Counted from the first letter of the stretch, positions 18,821 to 28,460 are shown. The stretch: 64,000 nucleotides of DNA from Coprococcus phoceensis (GCF_900104635.1 NZ_FNWC01000007.1:1277421-1341420), one strand, 5' to 3'. Numbers and translations are program-made. The notes: a model not told the origin generated them from the letters alone.

Positions 18821-20479
18821 TTATTCTACTGCCAATACATAATAGTAAATCGGCTGACCTCCAAAATGTGTGTCCACATCTACACTTGGATACTTTTCTT
18901 CAATCTCCGCTGTCAGTTTTTCTGCGTCTTCTTCGCTGACATCTGCTCCATAGTAGATACTGATCAATTCCGAATCCTCATCCACAAGTGTTTCCAGCAT
19001 CTCTTTTGTCGTCGCTGCGATATCAGTTCCCACTGCAATAATACCGGAATCACCAATTCCCATGATATCATCTTTGTGGATCTCCTTGTCATCGATATGT
19101 GTATCTCGCACTGCATATGTTACCTGTCCGGTCTTGACATTCTTGATCTCTTCTAACATGACTTCTTCATTTTCTTCTGCCGATAAATCCGGAACAAAAT
19201 TAATGATTGCAGTAATTCCCTGCGGAACCGTCTTTGTAGGAATAACAATTACTTCCTTATCTTTCACTAAAGATTTTGCCTGGTTTGCCGCTAATGTAAT
19301 ATTTTTGTTATTTGGGAAAATAAATACATGTTTTGCATTGACTTCATCAATCGCATTCAACATGTCGTCTGTACTTGGATTCATTGTCTGACCACCTTCA
19401 ATGATATAGTCCACTCCAAGCTCTTTAAAAATCTCATTCAGACCTTCTCCGATGGAAACGGCAATAAAGCCAAACTCTTTCTGAGCCTCTTTTTTCTTTT
19501 CTTTCTGTTCTTTCGCAAGCTTCTGCGCATCGCGGATCAATTTTTCTTCATGCTCTTCGCGCATATTGTCAATCTTCATACGAGAAAGCTGCCCATATGT
19601 CAGTGCCTTTTGAATTGCAAGTCCAGGGTCATTGGTGTGTACATGTACTTTTACAATTTCATCATCTGCCACACATACGATTGAATCACCGATAGACTCC
19701 AGATATGCCTTGAACGTTTTCTCATCTTCCTCTGTAAATTCTCTCTCTGCCATAATGATGAATTCTGTACAGTAACCGAATTTGATCTCTGTTGCCGCCT
19801 CTGCGCTGACCTTTGTCACAGCAGCACCTGTGCTGGAAGCAATCGCACTGTAATCAATCTCTTTCCCTAAAAATGCGTCATATGCACCCTTTAACACTTC
19901 TAAAAGTCCCTGTCCGCCGGAATCAACCACCCCAGCTTCTTTTAATACCGGAAGCATATCCGGAGTCTTCGATAACACATGTTCTGCATGCTTGATAATC
20001 TCTGGAATGAACACTTCCAAATCATCTGTCTCTTCTGCAAGTTCCCAGCCTTTATCTGCAATTCCACGTGCAACAGTCAGGATCGTTCCCTCTTTCGGCT
20101 TCATAACCGCTTTGTAGGCAGTCTCCTTTGCCTTATCAAGTGCGTTCGCAAGAATCAAACAGTCAATCTCTTTGACTTCTTTGATTGCTTTTGTAAATCC
20201 TCTGAAAAGCTGTGAAAGAATTACTCCTGAGTTCCCTCTGGCTCCTCTTAAAGACCCAGATGAAATCGCCTTTGCCAAATCCTTCATATTAAGTTTTTCC
20301 AATGCCGAAACTTCTTTTGCCGCTGCCATGATCGTAAGCGACATGTTCGTTCCTGTATCCCCATCCGGTACCGGAAAAACATTCAATTCATTTATAAATT
20401 CTTTTTTTGCCTCGATATTTCCGGCGCCTGCCAAAAACATCTTTGCGAGCATCTCTACATTTATTGTCTTCGTTGCCAC
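18821..20479 (-). CDS. fakA: Fatty acid kinase catalytic subunit FakA-like (YloV, DAK2 domain)
   Basis: Phosphorylates fatty acids bound to a FakB (DegV-type) partner, feeding phospholipid synthesis. The 552-residue protein has an N-terminal DhaL/DAK2 ATP-binding domain (NVFPVPDGDTGTNM, GSLRGARGNSGVILSQ) and a C-terminal half typical of YloV. The GTG at 20479 is chosen because GGAGGA ends seven bases before it; the GTG at 20485 is too close. It follows the Asp23 gene, the conserved yloU-yloV order. No FakB gene is visible in this window. Confidence 0.92.
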   Translation of the reverse strand: MATKTINVEMLAKMFLAGAGNIEAKKEFINELNVFPVPDGDTGTNMSLTIMAAAKEVSALEKLNMKDLAKAISSGSLRGARGNSGVILSQLFRGFTKAIKEVKEIDCLILANALDKAKETAYKAVMKPKEGTILTVARGIADKGWELAEETDDLEVFIPEIIKHAEHVLSKTPDMLPVLKEAGVVDSGGQGLLEVLKGAYDAFLGKEIDYSAIASSTGAAVTKVSAEAATEIKFGYCTEFIIMAEREFTEEDEKTFKAYLESIGDSIVCVADDEIVKVHVHTNDPGLAIQKALTYGQLSRMKIDNMREEHEEKLIRDAQKLAKEQKEKKKEAQKEFGFIAVSIGEGLNEIFKELGVDYIIEGGQTMNPSTDDMLNAIDEVNAKHVFIFPNNKNITLAANQAKSLVKDKEVIVIPTKTVPQGITAIINFVPDLSAEENEEVMLEEIKNVKTGQVTYAVRDTHIDDKEIHKDDIMGIGDSGIIAVGTDIAATTKEMLETLVDEDSELISIYYGADVSEEDAEKLTAEIEEKYPSVDVDTHFGGQPIYYYVLAVE

Positions 20480-20497
20480 AATCACTTCCTCCTTAAA

Positions 20498-20857
20498 TTA
20501 ATCGATTACTCTTACGCCTTCAATATAAATGTTAATCTTATCCACTGTCATTCCGGTGAACTCTTCTACTTTATATTTTACGTTGCTGATTAAATTATCG
20601 GTAACGGCTGAAATACTCACACCATAGGATACGATTACATGGAAATTCAAAGTAATCTTATTATCTTCTGAAATTTCCACCTGAATTCCATGTGTCAGGC
20701 TTTCCTTTTTCAAAAGCTTTACAAGACCATCTTTTACACTTACTGCCGCCATACCAACGATTCCAAAGCATTCCACAGCTACAGTTCCCGCATATTTTGC
20801 AATGACTTCCGGTGCAATTGTAATGATTCCTAATTCTGTACTCATACATCCTTTCAT
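20498..20857 (-). CDS. Asp23/Gls24-family protein (YloU)
   Basis: A 119-residue member of the Asp23 family, small alpha/beta proteins linked to envelope homeostasis. Typical segments are GIITIAPEVIAKYAGTVAVECFGIVGMA and VEEFTGMTVDKINIYIEGV. The ATG at 20857 follows GGAGGG with a six-base spacer; a frame up to 20872 would translate that site. It is first in the yloU-fakA transcript behind the promoter at 20916-20944. Confidence 0.92.
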   Translation of the reverse strand: MKGCMSTELGIITIAPEVIAKYAGTVAVECFGIVGMAAVSVKDGLVKLLKKESLTHGIQVEISEDNKITLNFHVIVSYGVSISAVTDNLISNVKYKVEEFTGMTVDKINIYIEGVRVID

Positions 20858-20915
20858 ATCTATTCCCTCCAATTTTTGTTATGGATTTTCTTTTTTATGC
20901 ATACTTAACGTTTAT

Positions 20916-20944
20916 ATTATACTCTGTTTTGCCAGTTTTTACAA
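20916..20944 (-). promoter_or_regulatory. Promoter of the yloU-fakA operon
   Basis: Minus strand TTGTAA (20944-20939), 17 bases, TATAAT (20921-20916). It sits about 60 bases before the Asp23-family start. It is divergent from the rpmB promoter 40 bases away. Confidence 0.85.
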
Positions 20945-20983
20945 CAACTTATAAAACCTTTCTTCAAATTGTTAAATAAGTAC

Positions 20984-21012
20984 TTGCAAATTAAACTTTT
21001 TTCTGCTAAAAT
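20984..21012 (+). promoter_or_regulatory. rpmB promoter
   Basis: Plus strand TTGCAA (20984-20989), 17-base spacer, TAAAAT (21007-21012). The rpmB start is about 50 bases downstream with a GGAGG site. Confidence 0.82.
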
Positions 21013-21064
21013 AATTTGTGTTGTGAGTCTGGTATGACTATTAATATCGTTAGGAGGTGCAATC

Positions 21065-21253
21065 ATGGCTAAATGTGCTATTTGTGAAAAGGGTGCTCAT
21101 TTCGGAAATAACGTAAGTCACTCTCATAGAAAAACACCAAAGATGTGGAAATCAAACGTAAAATCAGTAAGAGTAAAAGCTGAAGGCGGAAATACAAAGA
21201 AAATGTATGTATGTACTTCATGTTTAAAATCTGGCAGAGTTGAACGTGCTTAA
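21065..21253 (+). CDS. rpmB: 50S ribosomal protein L28
   Basis: Large-subunit ribosomal protein, 62 residues. It begins MAKCAICEKGAHFGNNVSHSHRK and has two CxxC pairs (CAIC and CTSC), so this is the zinc-binding form rather than the Cys-free paralogue. It is monocistronic between its own promoter and terminator. Confidence 0.97.
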   Translation: MAKCAICEKGAHFGNNVSHSHRKTPKMWKSNVKSVRVKAEGGNTKKMYVCTSCLKSGRVERA

Positions 21254-21268
21254 TTTTACACAGAATGA

Positions 21269-21297
21269 AACGAGATGAAGAATCATCTCGTTTTTTT
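21269..21297 (+). terminator. rpmB terminator
   Basis: Stem AACGAGATGA (21269-21278) pairs with TCATCTCGTT (21283-21292) around a four-base loop, with T continuing to 21297. It starts 16 bases after the rpmB stop. Confidence 0.92.
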
Positions 21298-21309
21298 GTG
21301 CATCTATTA

Positions 21310-21447
21310 TTATCCACAAAATAAATTATATCCAACTATGAGACATATAAAAATCAACACAAGACCAACAAAGACATTTGGCAGCATCAGCATAATCAGC
21401 ATTCCAACTGCAATAAAAAATAATGCAAACCCAATTACTTTTTTCAT
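21310..21447 (-). CDS. Small two-helix membrane protein
   Basis: A 45-residue, strongly hydrophobic protein (MKKVIGFALFFIAVGMLIML, then a second helix VFVGLVLIFICLIVGYNLF) with the helices joined by LPN. GGAG lies eight bases before the ATG at 21447. A longer frame to 21492 adds 15 polar residues without a better site. It follows gerW; whether it has a sporulation role is unknown. Similar tiny proteins are common in Lachnospiraceae, from memory. Confidence 0.6.
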   Translation of the reverse strand: MKKVIGFALFFIAVGMLIMLMLPNVFVGLVLIFICLIVGYNLFCG

Positions 21448-21501
21448 TGCTCTACTCCATGTAGTGTATCCTCTTTTTATTATATGTCTCATTCTTCCAA
21501 A

Positions 21502-21888
21502 TTATTCTGCGTCGTTCAACATATCCGCAACATCCTTTTCCGTTACTTTCTCCTCTTTTTTAGAAGAAAACCGATCAACCACATCAGGAACCATATCTAA
21601 AATTTTTGTAATCGTATCCTGATTTTTGATATTTACAAGTTTTGTCTTTCCGTCTTGAATCACAAGCACCGCACACGGTGACATCTTTCCGCCAAGTCCA
21701 CCGGCGCCTTTTTCCTTTTTATCTCCCTGAAATGAACCGGCTCCCACCGCAAATGAAACGTCTACCAATGGTAAAATGATAGTATCGCCAATGTGAATTG
21801 CATCACCGACAACAGTCTTTGACGAAACAACACTGTCCATCCCACGAAATAAAGCTTCTACTGTTGCATTAAATTTGTTATCCTCCAT
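21502..21888 (-). CDS. gerW: GerW/YtfJ-family spore protein
   Basis: A 128-residue member of the GerW (YtfJ) family, linked in Bacillus to spore germination. Family signatures are VVGDAIHIGDTIILPLVDVSFAVGAG and the Gly-rich GAGGLGGKMSPCAVLVI. It directly follows the DUF2953 gene, the same pairing as ytfI-ytfJ in Bacillus. Confidence 0.92.
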   Translation of the reverse strand: MEDNKFNATVEALFRGMDSVVSSKTVVGDAIHIGDTIILPLVDVSFAVGAGSFQGDKKEKGAGGLGGKMSPCAVLVIQDGKTKLVNIKNQDTITKILDMVPDVVDRFSSKKEEKVTEKDVADMLNDAE

Positions 21889-21910
21889 TTTGTATTCCTC
21901 CTCGCATATT

Positions 21911-22807
21911 TTATAATTTAAACGTTTTTATATGTTCATATGTGGTTCTGACCTGTTTATCAAAAAATAAATTCCACAAAACAATCACTGCATAAATTCC
22001 TCGGATACGCCCTTTAATCAGAAGGTGCCCTTCTAAAATCCGATATTCGAAATCCGGATAGATATCTATATGTTCTCCATAAAACGGATAAAGCATACTC
22101 AGCACAGCCAGTATCCTCCCCGTATCGTAGGGATCCTCCAATCCAAATCGCACAGCGCCTGTAAATTTCCTCGGTCTTAAAAGCCGAAGAATTCTGAACA
22201 ATTCTTTTTTCAAACGCCCCCATGCCGCTTTGTGAATGGGCTCCGCAAGAAACTCTGTTAATTTTTCTTTTTTCTCCAAAAGCACTTTTATCTTATCACA
22301 CATTGTCTGATATGTATATTTTATCTTTTGAAGCAAAGATTGTTTTTCCTTTTTCTCACTTTCTGCCGTTTCTCCACACTTCTTTGCTGTGCGGTTTCTT
22401 TTCACTTTCTTTTCCTGCGGTTCTTTTTTCGTTGGAATGTTTGTCGGCTCTGCTTTCTGAGGCACTTCTTCGTCTCTTTTTTCTTGTTCCTTCTCAGACT
22501 CTTTTTCTCTGTATGTCTCATTTTGGAGCGTTTCAATGTGCTCTGTCTGGTTCAGTTTTTTCCAGCCGATTCGAATCTGCCAGCAAAATTCGCCATTTTG
22601 ATATTTAAAATATCCGGAAAACAAATGTAAAAGCCACGAAAACCGAGCATGCGCGTCGATACTTTCAAATGTCCCTGCACTTTCCGCCTCAATTCGATAC
22701 CGGACAGGCACAAAAAGCACAATGCAAATGAGCAATACTGCAATTCCCAGTATTGCTGCCAGAAGAATTCCTATGATTTTCAAAATCCATAATATAATCT
22801 GGAACAT
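21911..22807 (-). CDS. DUF2953 membrane protein (YtfI-like)
   Basis: A 298-residue protein with an N-terminal transmembrane segment (about 5-33), then the DUF2953 signature FVPVRYRIEAES...FSWLLHLFSGYF. The middle (about 90-175) is very Lys/Glu-rich and probably disordered or coiled. The C-terminal domain has RFGLEDPYDTGRILAVLSMLYPFYG, IYPDFE and GRIRGIYAVIVLWNLFFD. Function is unknown; the family accompanies gerW. Confidence 0.88.
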   Translation of the reverse strand: MFQIILWILKIIGILLAAILGIAVLLICIVLFVPVRYRIEAESAGTFESIDAHARFSWLLHLFSGYFKYQNGEFCWQIRIGWKKLNQTEHIETLQNETYREKESEKEQEKRDEEVPQKAEPTNIPTKKEPQEKKVKRNRTAKKCGETAESEKKEKQSLLQKIKYTYQTMCDKIKVLLEKKEKLTEFLAEPIHKAAWGRLKKELFRILRLLRPRKFTGAVRFGLEDPYDTGRILAVLSMLYPFYGEHIDIYPDFEYRILEGHLLIKGRIRGIYAVIVLWNLFFDKQVRTTYEHIKTFKL

Positions 22808-22815
22808 GTCTGCAC

Positions 22816-23154
22816 CTACACTTTTCCCTCTTCAAACTTTTTTTGCTGTTCTAGCAAATACTTGCGTATTTTCATATCTCCTGTCACATCATACACTTCC
22901 TGTGCAATCTTTTCCACTAAGTACAGTGCCTCTTCAAAACCATCTGCAATGCCAACCACAAGTAGCCTTCGCTTTTTCCAGCCCCTTTGCAGCAACAATG
23001 CCGTATCGTAAAACTCAAGATTATTATTCGCATTTTCTGCAAGAACAATCACATATTTATTTAACTGTATTTTATCATGCTCTAACTTATATATGATTCC
23101 CTCTTTTTTTTCTTTTAATTCATCACTTAAATACAGATTATGATAATATTTCAT
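22816..23154 (-). CDS. Uncharacterised 112-residue protein
   Basis: I do not recognise this family. It is a soluble alpha/beta protein: MKYYHNLYLSDELKEKKEGI, then ILLxxx-like strands (YVIVLAENANNNLEFYD, KRRLLVVGIADGFEEALYLVEKIAQEVY) and an acidic C-terminal helix. No Cys and no membrane segment. It precedes the DUF2953-gerW pair by nine bases and follows the PBP gene by 18, so it is probably co-transcribed with both. The position hints at a cell-envelope or sporulation role, but nothing in the sequence shows it. Confidence 0.72.
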   Translation of the reverse strand: MKYYHNLYLSDELKEKKEGIIYKLEHDKIQLNKYVIVLAENANNNLEFYDTALLLQRGWKKRRLLVVGIADGFEEALYLVEKIAQEVYDVTGDMKIRKYLLEQQKKFEEGKV

Positions 23155-23171
23155 ATGGATCCCTCAATTAT

Positions 23172-24770
23172 TTAATAGTAATACGCATTCAAAACCTGTT
23201 TTGCAACCGATACTGCACTCATTCCGGAATTGTCTGCACTTTCTACCACCGCACTGATTACAAGTTCTGGATTGTCTACATTGGTAAACCCTGTAAACCA
23301 CGAATGGGATTTTTCTTTATCACTGCTGTATTCTGCTGTCCCTGTTTTTCCGGCTACCGTATAGCTTTCTCCGCTAAGCGCCGTCCCCGTTCCATGATCG
23401 ATAACACCTTCCATATACTCTTTCAGTTTTGCTGCTTCTTCCGAAGTCATAAGCGTTTCGTATATCTCCGGAACATTTTTCTTAACTGTCGTTCCTGTAT
23501 AATTTTCGGTATGATCAACCAAATATGGTTTCATCAATGTCCCTCCATTTGCAATTGCAGCCGAAATAAGCGTCATATGGTACGGACTAATCTGTGTTTT
23601 TCCCTGACCAATTGCTGTCATCATAATTTCACTGTCTGTTGTGTTTTTGTCCACACGAAATTTGCTTTGGCTGTAAGGCAGTACAGACGGAAGCTTTTTA
23701 TTAAACAACAACTCTTCTGCCGTTTTTCTGTACGCTTCTTTATCCAACATCAGACCAATATTAGAATAAGATGCGTTACAGGAGTTGGCAAGCGAATCCG
23801 CTAAATTTTCCTCACCATGCGCCCTGTTTCCCGCACAGTGAATCGTCGTCCCTTCATGGGTGATCTCACTTTCACAATAATAACTATAATTTTCAAAATC
23901 CGAATATTCACGCATATACTCTAATGTTGTGACTAACTTAAAGGTAGATCCCGGCGCATACGCTCCCTGTGTCGCACGATTCAGAAGCGAACTGTTTTCA
24001 TCTGTAGTAAGCCATTCCCAGTCTTCCGAAATGGTATTTGGATCAAATGTCGGTTTGGACACCATGGCAAGTATCTTTCCTGTGCTTGCTTCCATGACAA
24101 CAACTGCCCCCTTATGGTCTCCCAATGCATCATAGGCTGCTTGCTGAAGTTTGCTCTCAAGCGTTGTAACTACATTGTCGCCAATATTTTTTTCTTCTTT
24201 AAATTCTTTTACAATCTTCTCTACAAAAAAAGCATTTGATGTCAGCAAATCAAAATTTTCCACGGATTCCAGTCCTGACTTCCCTTTTGAATCATATCCT
24301 ACTACATGTGCATACACATCTCCATAAGGATAATTTCTTGTCTCGGTTCCATCCTCCGCAACTACTGTCTCAGCCAGCACCTCTCCGTTTTTATCTAAAA
24401 TACTTCCTCTTACAACTCGGTCAGAAAGGGAATCCATACGCACATTATAAGGACTGTTGATAATTTCTTTGCTTCGCACAACATTAAAATATACAAGATA
24501 CCCCATCATTACCAGAAAAAGTGTCACAAAAAAATATGTCACCCTAGCGAATTCTTTGTTTGTTGATTTCTTTTTCTTTGTTCGTTTTTTCTCTTCTCTG
24601 CGGCCGTCTTGCTGCATCTTTTTCGCGCTCGTTCTTTTTTTCACCGGCGGTACTTCTTCTCTTGATTGTTGTCCTTTGCGTGTCTTGCGGACTCTTTCGT
24701 CTTCCTGTCGTCTCCTGCCGTCTTGTCTGATTTTTCTGTGCTCGTAATTGTTGTTCTTTTCTTCTCTCAA
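23172..24770 (-). CDS. Penicillin-binding protein, class B transpeptidase
   Basis: DD-transpeptidase that cross-links peptidoglycan with a SEDS partner. A cytoplasmic basic N-terminus (1-75) leads to one membrane helix (about 76-96) and the catalytic domain, with SxxK at PGSTFK (Ser275, Lys278), an SCN triad in LANSCNAS and KTGT in VAGKTGTAEYS. It lacks a long PBP-dimer domain, like PbpA of actinobacteria. The start is uncertain: a TTG at 24770 after GAGGAAG, or an ATG at 24617. With the TTG start it overlaps ftsW by 227 bases; even the later start overlaps by 74. Confidence 0.88.
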   Translation of the reverse strand: MREEKNNNYEHRKIRQDGRRRQEDERVRKTRKGQQSREEVPPVKKRTSAKKMQQDGRREEKKRTKKKKSTNKEFARVTYFFVTLFLVMMGYLVYFNVVRSKEIINSPYNVRMDSLSDRVVRGSILDKNGEVLAETVVAEDGTETRNYPYGDVYAHVVGYDSKGKSGLESVENFDLLTSNAFFVEKIVKEFKEEKNIGDNVVTTLESKLQQAAYDALGDHKGAVVVMEASTGKILAMVSKPTFDPNTISEDWEWLTTDENSSLLNRATQGAYAPGSTFKLVTTLEYMREYSDFENYSYYCESEITHEGTTIHCAGNRAHGEENLADSLANSCNASYSNIGLMLDKEAYRKTAEELLFNKKLPSVLPYSQSKFRVDKNTTDSEIMMTAIGQGKTQISPYHMTLISAAIANGGTLMKPYLVDHTENYTGTTVKKNVPEIYETLMTSEEAAKLKEYMEGVIDHGTGTALSGESYTVAGKTGTAEYSSDKEKSHSWFTGFTNVDNPELVISAVVESADNSGMSAVSVAKQVLNAYYY

Positions 24771-26079
24771 TATCTTCTTCCTCGTCTTCTCTTAAAATAT
24801 ACAATCCCTGAATAATTGCAAACATAATCAAAGTGCTCAATACAGAACTTCCTCCATAACTGATCAGAGGAAGTGTCACACCTGTTGACGGAATAAATTT
24901 TGTCACACCGCCAATAGTCAGAAATGACTGAAAAATGAAACAAGTTCCAAGTCCCAGTGCCACCAGCTTATAAAAGCGGTTATGAAGCTGCATTGCAATA
25001 TTCAAAAACATCACATAACAGCTTAGGAAAATTAATATGATGCAAAGCGCAAAAATCAGTCCCATCTCTTCGCAAATTGCTGAGAAAATAAAATCCGTCT
25101 CCGCTACCGGAATCGCATCTGCCTTTCCCTGAAACAATCCGGTTCCAAACCAACTCCCTGTTCCAATCGCAAACAAAGACTGTGCCACCTGATATCCACC
25201 ATTCTGATAAGAAGCGAAAGGATCTTGCCATACGATCACACGGACACGAACGTGGTTAAACAAATAATAAGCCACGACAGACGCTGCCGCTCCCGCGCCA
25301 AGGCCGGCAAATACATATAACGGCTGGCTTGTGGCCACATACAGCATAACAAGATACACAATAAAAATAATCAATGCCGCACCCAAATCCTTAGATGCGA
25401 CCAGAATCAACACATGAAAAGCCGCTAATGCCGTTGTAATCACAATATCTTTAAATGCTCTGGAGTGATAAAAGCTGGATGCAACAAAAAACACAAACAA
25501 TATCTTTACAAATTCGGAAGGCTGGACTCCAACACCTCCCACCATAAATCCCAGCTTTGCTCCAAATTGTTCAGTTCCCACAACAACAACTGCAGCCAAT
25601 GCAACAATTCCCACACCACAGTACAGCCATCTCCACTCGGAGAGTTGTTTCACTTTCCGGATGATCACCGGAACTGCCAGACTGATTGCCACACCGCCCG
25701 CTGCAATAACACATTGCTTCACCGCCTTATTATAAGACAATCTTGTGATCATGATAAAACCGATTGTCATAAGCATACACATATTATTGACTACAAGGCG
25801 TGAAGCCTTTGGATAAATCCATGTATACAGCAGTATGATTGCCAAAAGCAGTACTACCTGTACCGCATAAAATATCAAAATCTTTATTTCTCCGATTTTC
25901 AAATACATTCCTGCAAACGCAAGAAAATGTATCATAAACATCAATTTATTCTGGTTCCGCAAAATACGCCGCTTTTTGTCTCCGTCCGCATATCCGAAGA
26001 CAGTGAAGCATTCGTATGTATACATCGTAATCAAAATGATCATGAGGTATTTCGCACATTCTACTATAATATTTGCCAA
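24544..26079 (-). CDS. SEDS-family peptidoglycan polymerase (FtsW/RodA/SpoVE)
   Basis: Integral membrane glycosyltransferase, 511 residues, with ten or more hydrophobic segments up to about residue 432. SEDS signatures are GVGVQPSEFVKILFVFF, LFAIGTGSWFGTGLFQG, ETDFIFSAICEEMG and FIPSTGVTLPLISYGGSSVLSTLIMFAIIQG. The last ~75 residues are an unusual, highly charged Arg/Lys/Glu/Gln tail that overlaps the N-terminal coding region of the PBP in another frame. It pairs with that PBP. Whether it serves division, elongation or sporulation cannot be decided. Confidence 0.92.
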   Translation of the reverse strand: MANIIVECAKYLMIILITMYTYECFTVFGYADGDKKRRILRNQNKLMFMIHFLAFAGMYLKIGEIKILIFYAVQVVLLLAIILLYTWIYPKASRLVVNNMCMLMTIGFIMITRLSYNKAVKQCVIAAGGVAISLAVPVIIRKVKQLSEWRWLYCGVGIVALAAVVVVGTEQFGAKLGFMVGGVGVQPSEFVKILFVFFVASSFYHSRAFKDIVITTALAAFHVLILVASKDLGAALIIFIVYLVMLYVATSQPLYVFAGLGAGAAASVVAYYLFNHVRVRVIVWQDPFASYQNGGYQVAQSLFAIGTGSWFGTGLFQGKADAIPVAETDFIFSAICEEMGLIFALCIILIFLSCYVMFLNIAMQLHNRFYKLVALGLGTCFIFQSFLTIGGVTKFIPSTGVTLPLISYGGSSVLSTLIMFAIIQGLYILREDEEEDIERRKEQQLRAQKNQTRRQETTGRRKSPQDTQRTTIKRRSTAGEKKNEREKDAARRPQRREKTNKEKEINKQRIR

Positions 26080-26087
26080 TTTCTCAC

Positions 26088-28460
26088 CTACTTTATTCCC
26101 CTCTTAAAATGTCCTCTTGTAAATTCCATATCTGGTTCTCTTGCTGCCTGATTTTCCAAAAAGACGGCTCGATATAAGTCCAATACTTTCCTTACGTTCT
26201 CTTTCTTTTCAACTGTAAACTGGAGACGCATAGCCTTTGGCATCAAGTCCTCAATTTCTTGTTTTTGATCTGTCAGAACGACCGGCAAGGAATTATATAT
26301 GATATTATAACAATAATCACAATTGTTTTTCACAAAAAACTCTTTTTGGTATCGGTCCTTCATCACAAGTATTCCTTTTTCTTTTCGACATCCTGCTACC
26401 GTCTTTGTCACACATTGTGCTGACACCATCATCGGCACATGTCCATAGACGACCAGTTCACTGCTTTCCAGCCCTACTTCTCTTAATTCATTATAATTTA
26501 ATTCCAGTGGCGCTGTTGTTGCCTCCACCTCTTCTTCCATCCAGAATTTCTTTGCATATCGATTGAATTGATACAGATTATAGTCTGTGACAATGTTGCC
26601 TTGGTAGCCATGTGCCTTCAGAAACTGATAACTCTCATAATTTCGTATCAGCACACCATCCCAAGCCGCTTCAAAAATATGGGCATAACAAGCTTCATAC
26701 TTTACGTTTGCATCTGTCCTGAAAATATGTGGCATTCCAAGATAAATTGTTTTTCCCCGTTCATGCACACTTTGAATCATGTCATTCAGATTCGGATTTT
26801 CCCATATGCGCTCCGCAAGATTACAATCCAGATAAATTCTCTGCACAGAAGACTCTTTTAAAACTTCCAAAAGCTGTTCGCTCGTTTCTACAGAAACATA
26901 AAAGCAATTGCATTTTGTGTCTGCAGCGACTGATTTTTCCATATATTTTGGAGCATCAGAACTTTTTCTTCTTGTCTTTTGCAGAATCTGATCTTCCAAT
27001 GTATCTAATGCTTTCCTTCTAAGTTCATTCAGACTCTGCATCGGCAGGAACACATTCCCCAAAAGATTTATCTGCAAATGTTCAAATTCAAACTCCGTGT
27101 TCCCGGTTTTTCGCATCTGCTTTTCAATTCTTTCTATTTGCATCGGCTGATTCAAAGCCTCCTGTACGGGCTCCCCAGTCAAATCCACTGTACAATCCTG
27201 ATAGACCACTTCTAGTTTAGCAGGTTCTCCAACAGAAAGTATTAATTTTCCATTGATTTTTTCTTTTACTTTTCTTGATATGATAGTATCATGGATTTTG
27301 TTTATCAGACTTTCGTTTCGTGTTCGATTCAAAATCTGCCCTTTTTTCATATTCTGGCGTTTATGAGAATAAAACGTAATTGTCTGCCCCTTCTTTGTAC
27401 TATCAGAAAATGTATAATTCTCATTCTGTGTCGGAAGCTCCACAACATCTCCTGCATGAATGTCCGTAATTGCTTTTGCCGTCACAGTCTTCCCACTCTG
27501 TGAAACTACCTGCAGTGCCGGCACTCCCGCATGGTTTGGTCTGTCCAAGGACAGCATCTTGCGTCCATTTCTTGTATGATAATAGCCACCATGAGAGCCT
27601 CCACGGTTGTATAAATCCATGAGCATCTGTCTGTCTTTGGGATCTATACAAAACGTTTTCTCCCCATGTTCCAAATATTGATCTGTATACTTTCGATACA
27701 TTGCAGTGACAAGCGCAACGTATTCGGGCTTTTTCATGCGTCCTTCGATTTTAAACGAATCAATTCCCGCTTCCACAAGCTCCGGTATATACTCCAAAGT
27801 ACAAATATCCTTCAGACTCAGCACATATGAGCTTTCCTTGCTGCCATTTACTTTATACGGCAGTCTGCAAGGCTGTGCACACTGACCGCGATTTCCACTT
27901 CGCCCTCCAAGCATACTGCTATATAAGCATTGACCCGAATAGCAATAGCAAAGTGCTCCGTGTACAAAACTCTCAATCTCGACGTCAGTCTTTTCTCTGA
28001 TATTTTTAATCTCTTCCAGCTGAAGTTCTCTGGCTGTCACAACTCGCTCTACTCCCTGCTCTTCCAAAAAACGGGCGCCGAGCGCATTCGTGATCGTCAT
28101 CTGTGTACTTGCATGAATCGGCAAATCCGGAAAATGTTCCTTTACAAATTGCAGAACACCGATATCCTGTACAATGACCGCATCCAGCCCTCTCTCATAG
28201 TATGGGCGCAAATATTCATAAAATGACTCCCTTAATTCTTTCTCTTTCAAAAGAGTATTTACTGTCAGATAAATCTTTCTTCCGTGCAGATGCACATAAT
28301 CAATTGCTTCTAATAGTTGTTCTTCGGTCAGGTTGTCAGCATATGCTCTTGCACCAAATCGACTGCCGCCAATATAGACTGCATCTGCTCCTGCCGCAAT
28401 TGCCGCTTTCATGCTTTCATAAGATCCTGCCGGCGATAAAATTTCAATTTTTCTTTTCAT
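26088..28460 (-). CDS. U32-family peptidase/hydroxylase (RlhA-like, long form)
   Basis: A 790-residue protein of the U32 family. The N-terminal domain starts KIEILSPAGSYESMKAAIAAGADAVYIGG, and the Cys cluster CYCYSGQCLYSSMLGGRSGNRGQC...PC gives Fe-S ligands. The long C-terminal part (about 390-790) carries the extra domain of long U32 proteins and a CGC-type cluster near KNNCDYCYN. Long U32 members such as RlhA hydroxylate 23S rRNA, and others were called collagenases; activity here is not determined. It follows zapA beyond a terminator. Confidence 0.9.
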   Translation of the reverse strand: MKRKIEILSPAGSYESMKAAIAAGADAVYIGGSRFGARAYADNLTEEQLLEAIDYVHLHGRKIYLTVNTLLKEKELRESFYEYLRPYYERGLDAVIVQDIGVLQFVKEHFPDLPIHASTQMTITNALGARFLEEQGVERVVTARELQLEEIKNIREKTDVEIESFVHGALCYCYSGQCLYSSMLGGRSGNRGQCAQPCRLPYKVNGSKESSYVLSLKDICTLEYIPELVEAGIDSFKIEGRMKKPEYVALVTAMYRKYTDQYLEHGEKTFCIDPKDRQMLMDLYNRGGSHGGYYHTRNGRKMLSLDRPNHAGVPALQVVSQSGKTVTAKAITDIHAGDVVELPTQNENYTFSDSTKKGQTITFYSHKRQNMKKGQILNRTRNESLINKIHDTIISRKVKEKINGKLILSVGEPAKLEVVYQDCTVDLTGEPVQEALNQPMQIERIEKQMRKTGNTEFEFEHLQINLLGNVFLPMQSLNELRRKALDTLEDQILQKTRRKSSDAPKYMEKSVAADTKCNCFYVSVETSEQLLEVLKESSVQRIYLDCNLAERIWENPNLNDMIQSVHERGKTIYLGMPHIFRTDANVKYEACYAHIFEAAWDGVLIRNYESYQFLKAHGYQGNIVTDYNLYQFNRYAKKFWMEEEVEATTAPLELNYNELREVGLESSELVVYGHVPMMVSAQCVTKTVAGCRKEKGILVMKDRYQKEFFVKNNCDYCYNIIYNSLPVVLTDQKQEIEDLMPKAMRLQFTVEKKENVRKVLDLYRAVFLENQAAREPDMEFTRGHFKRGIK

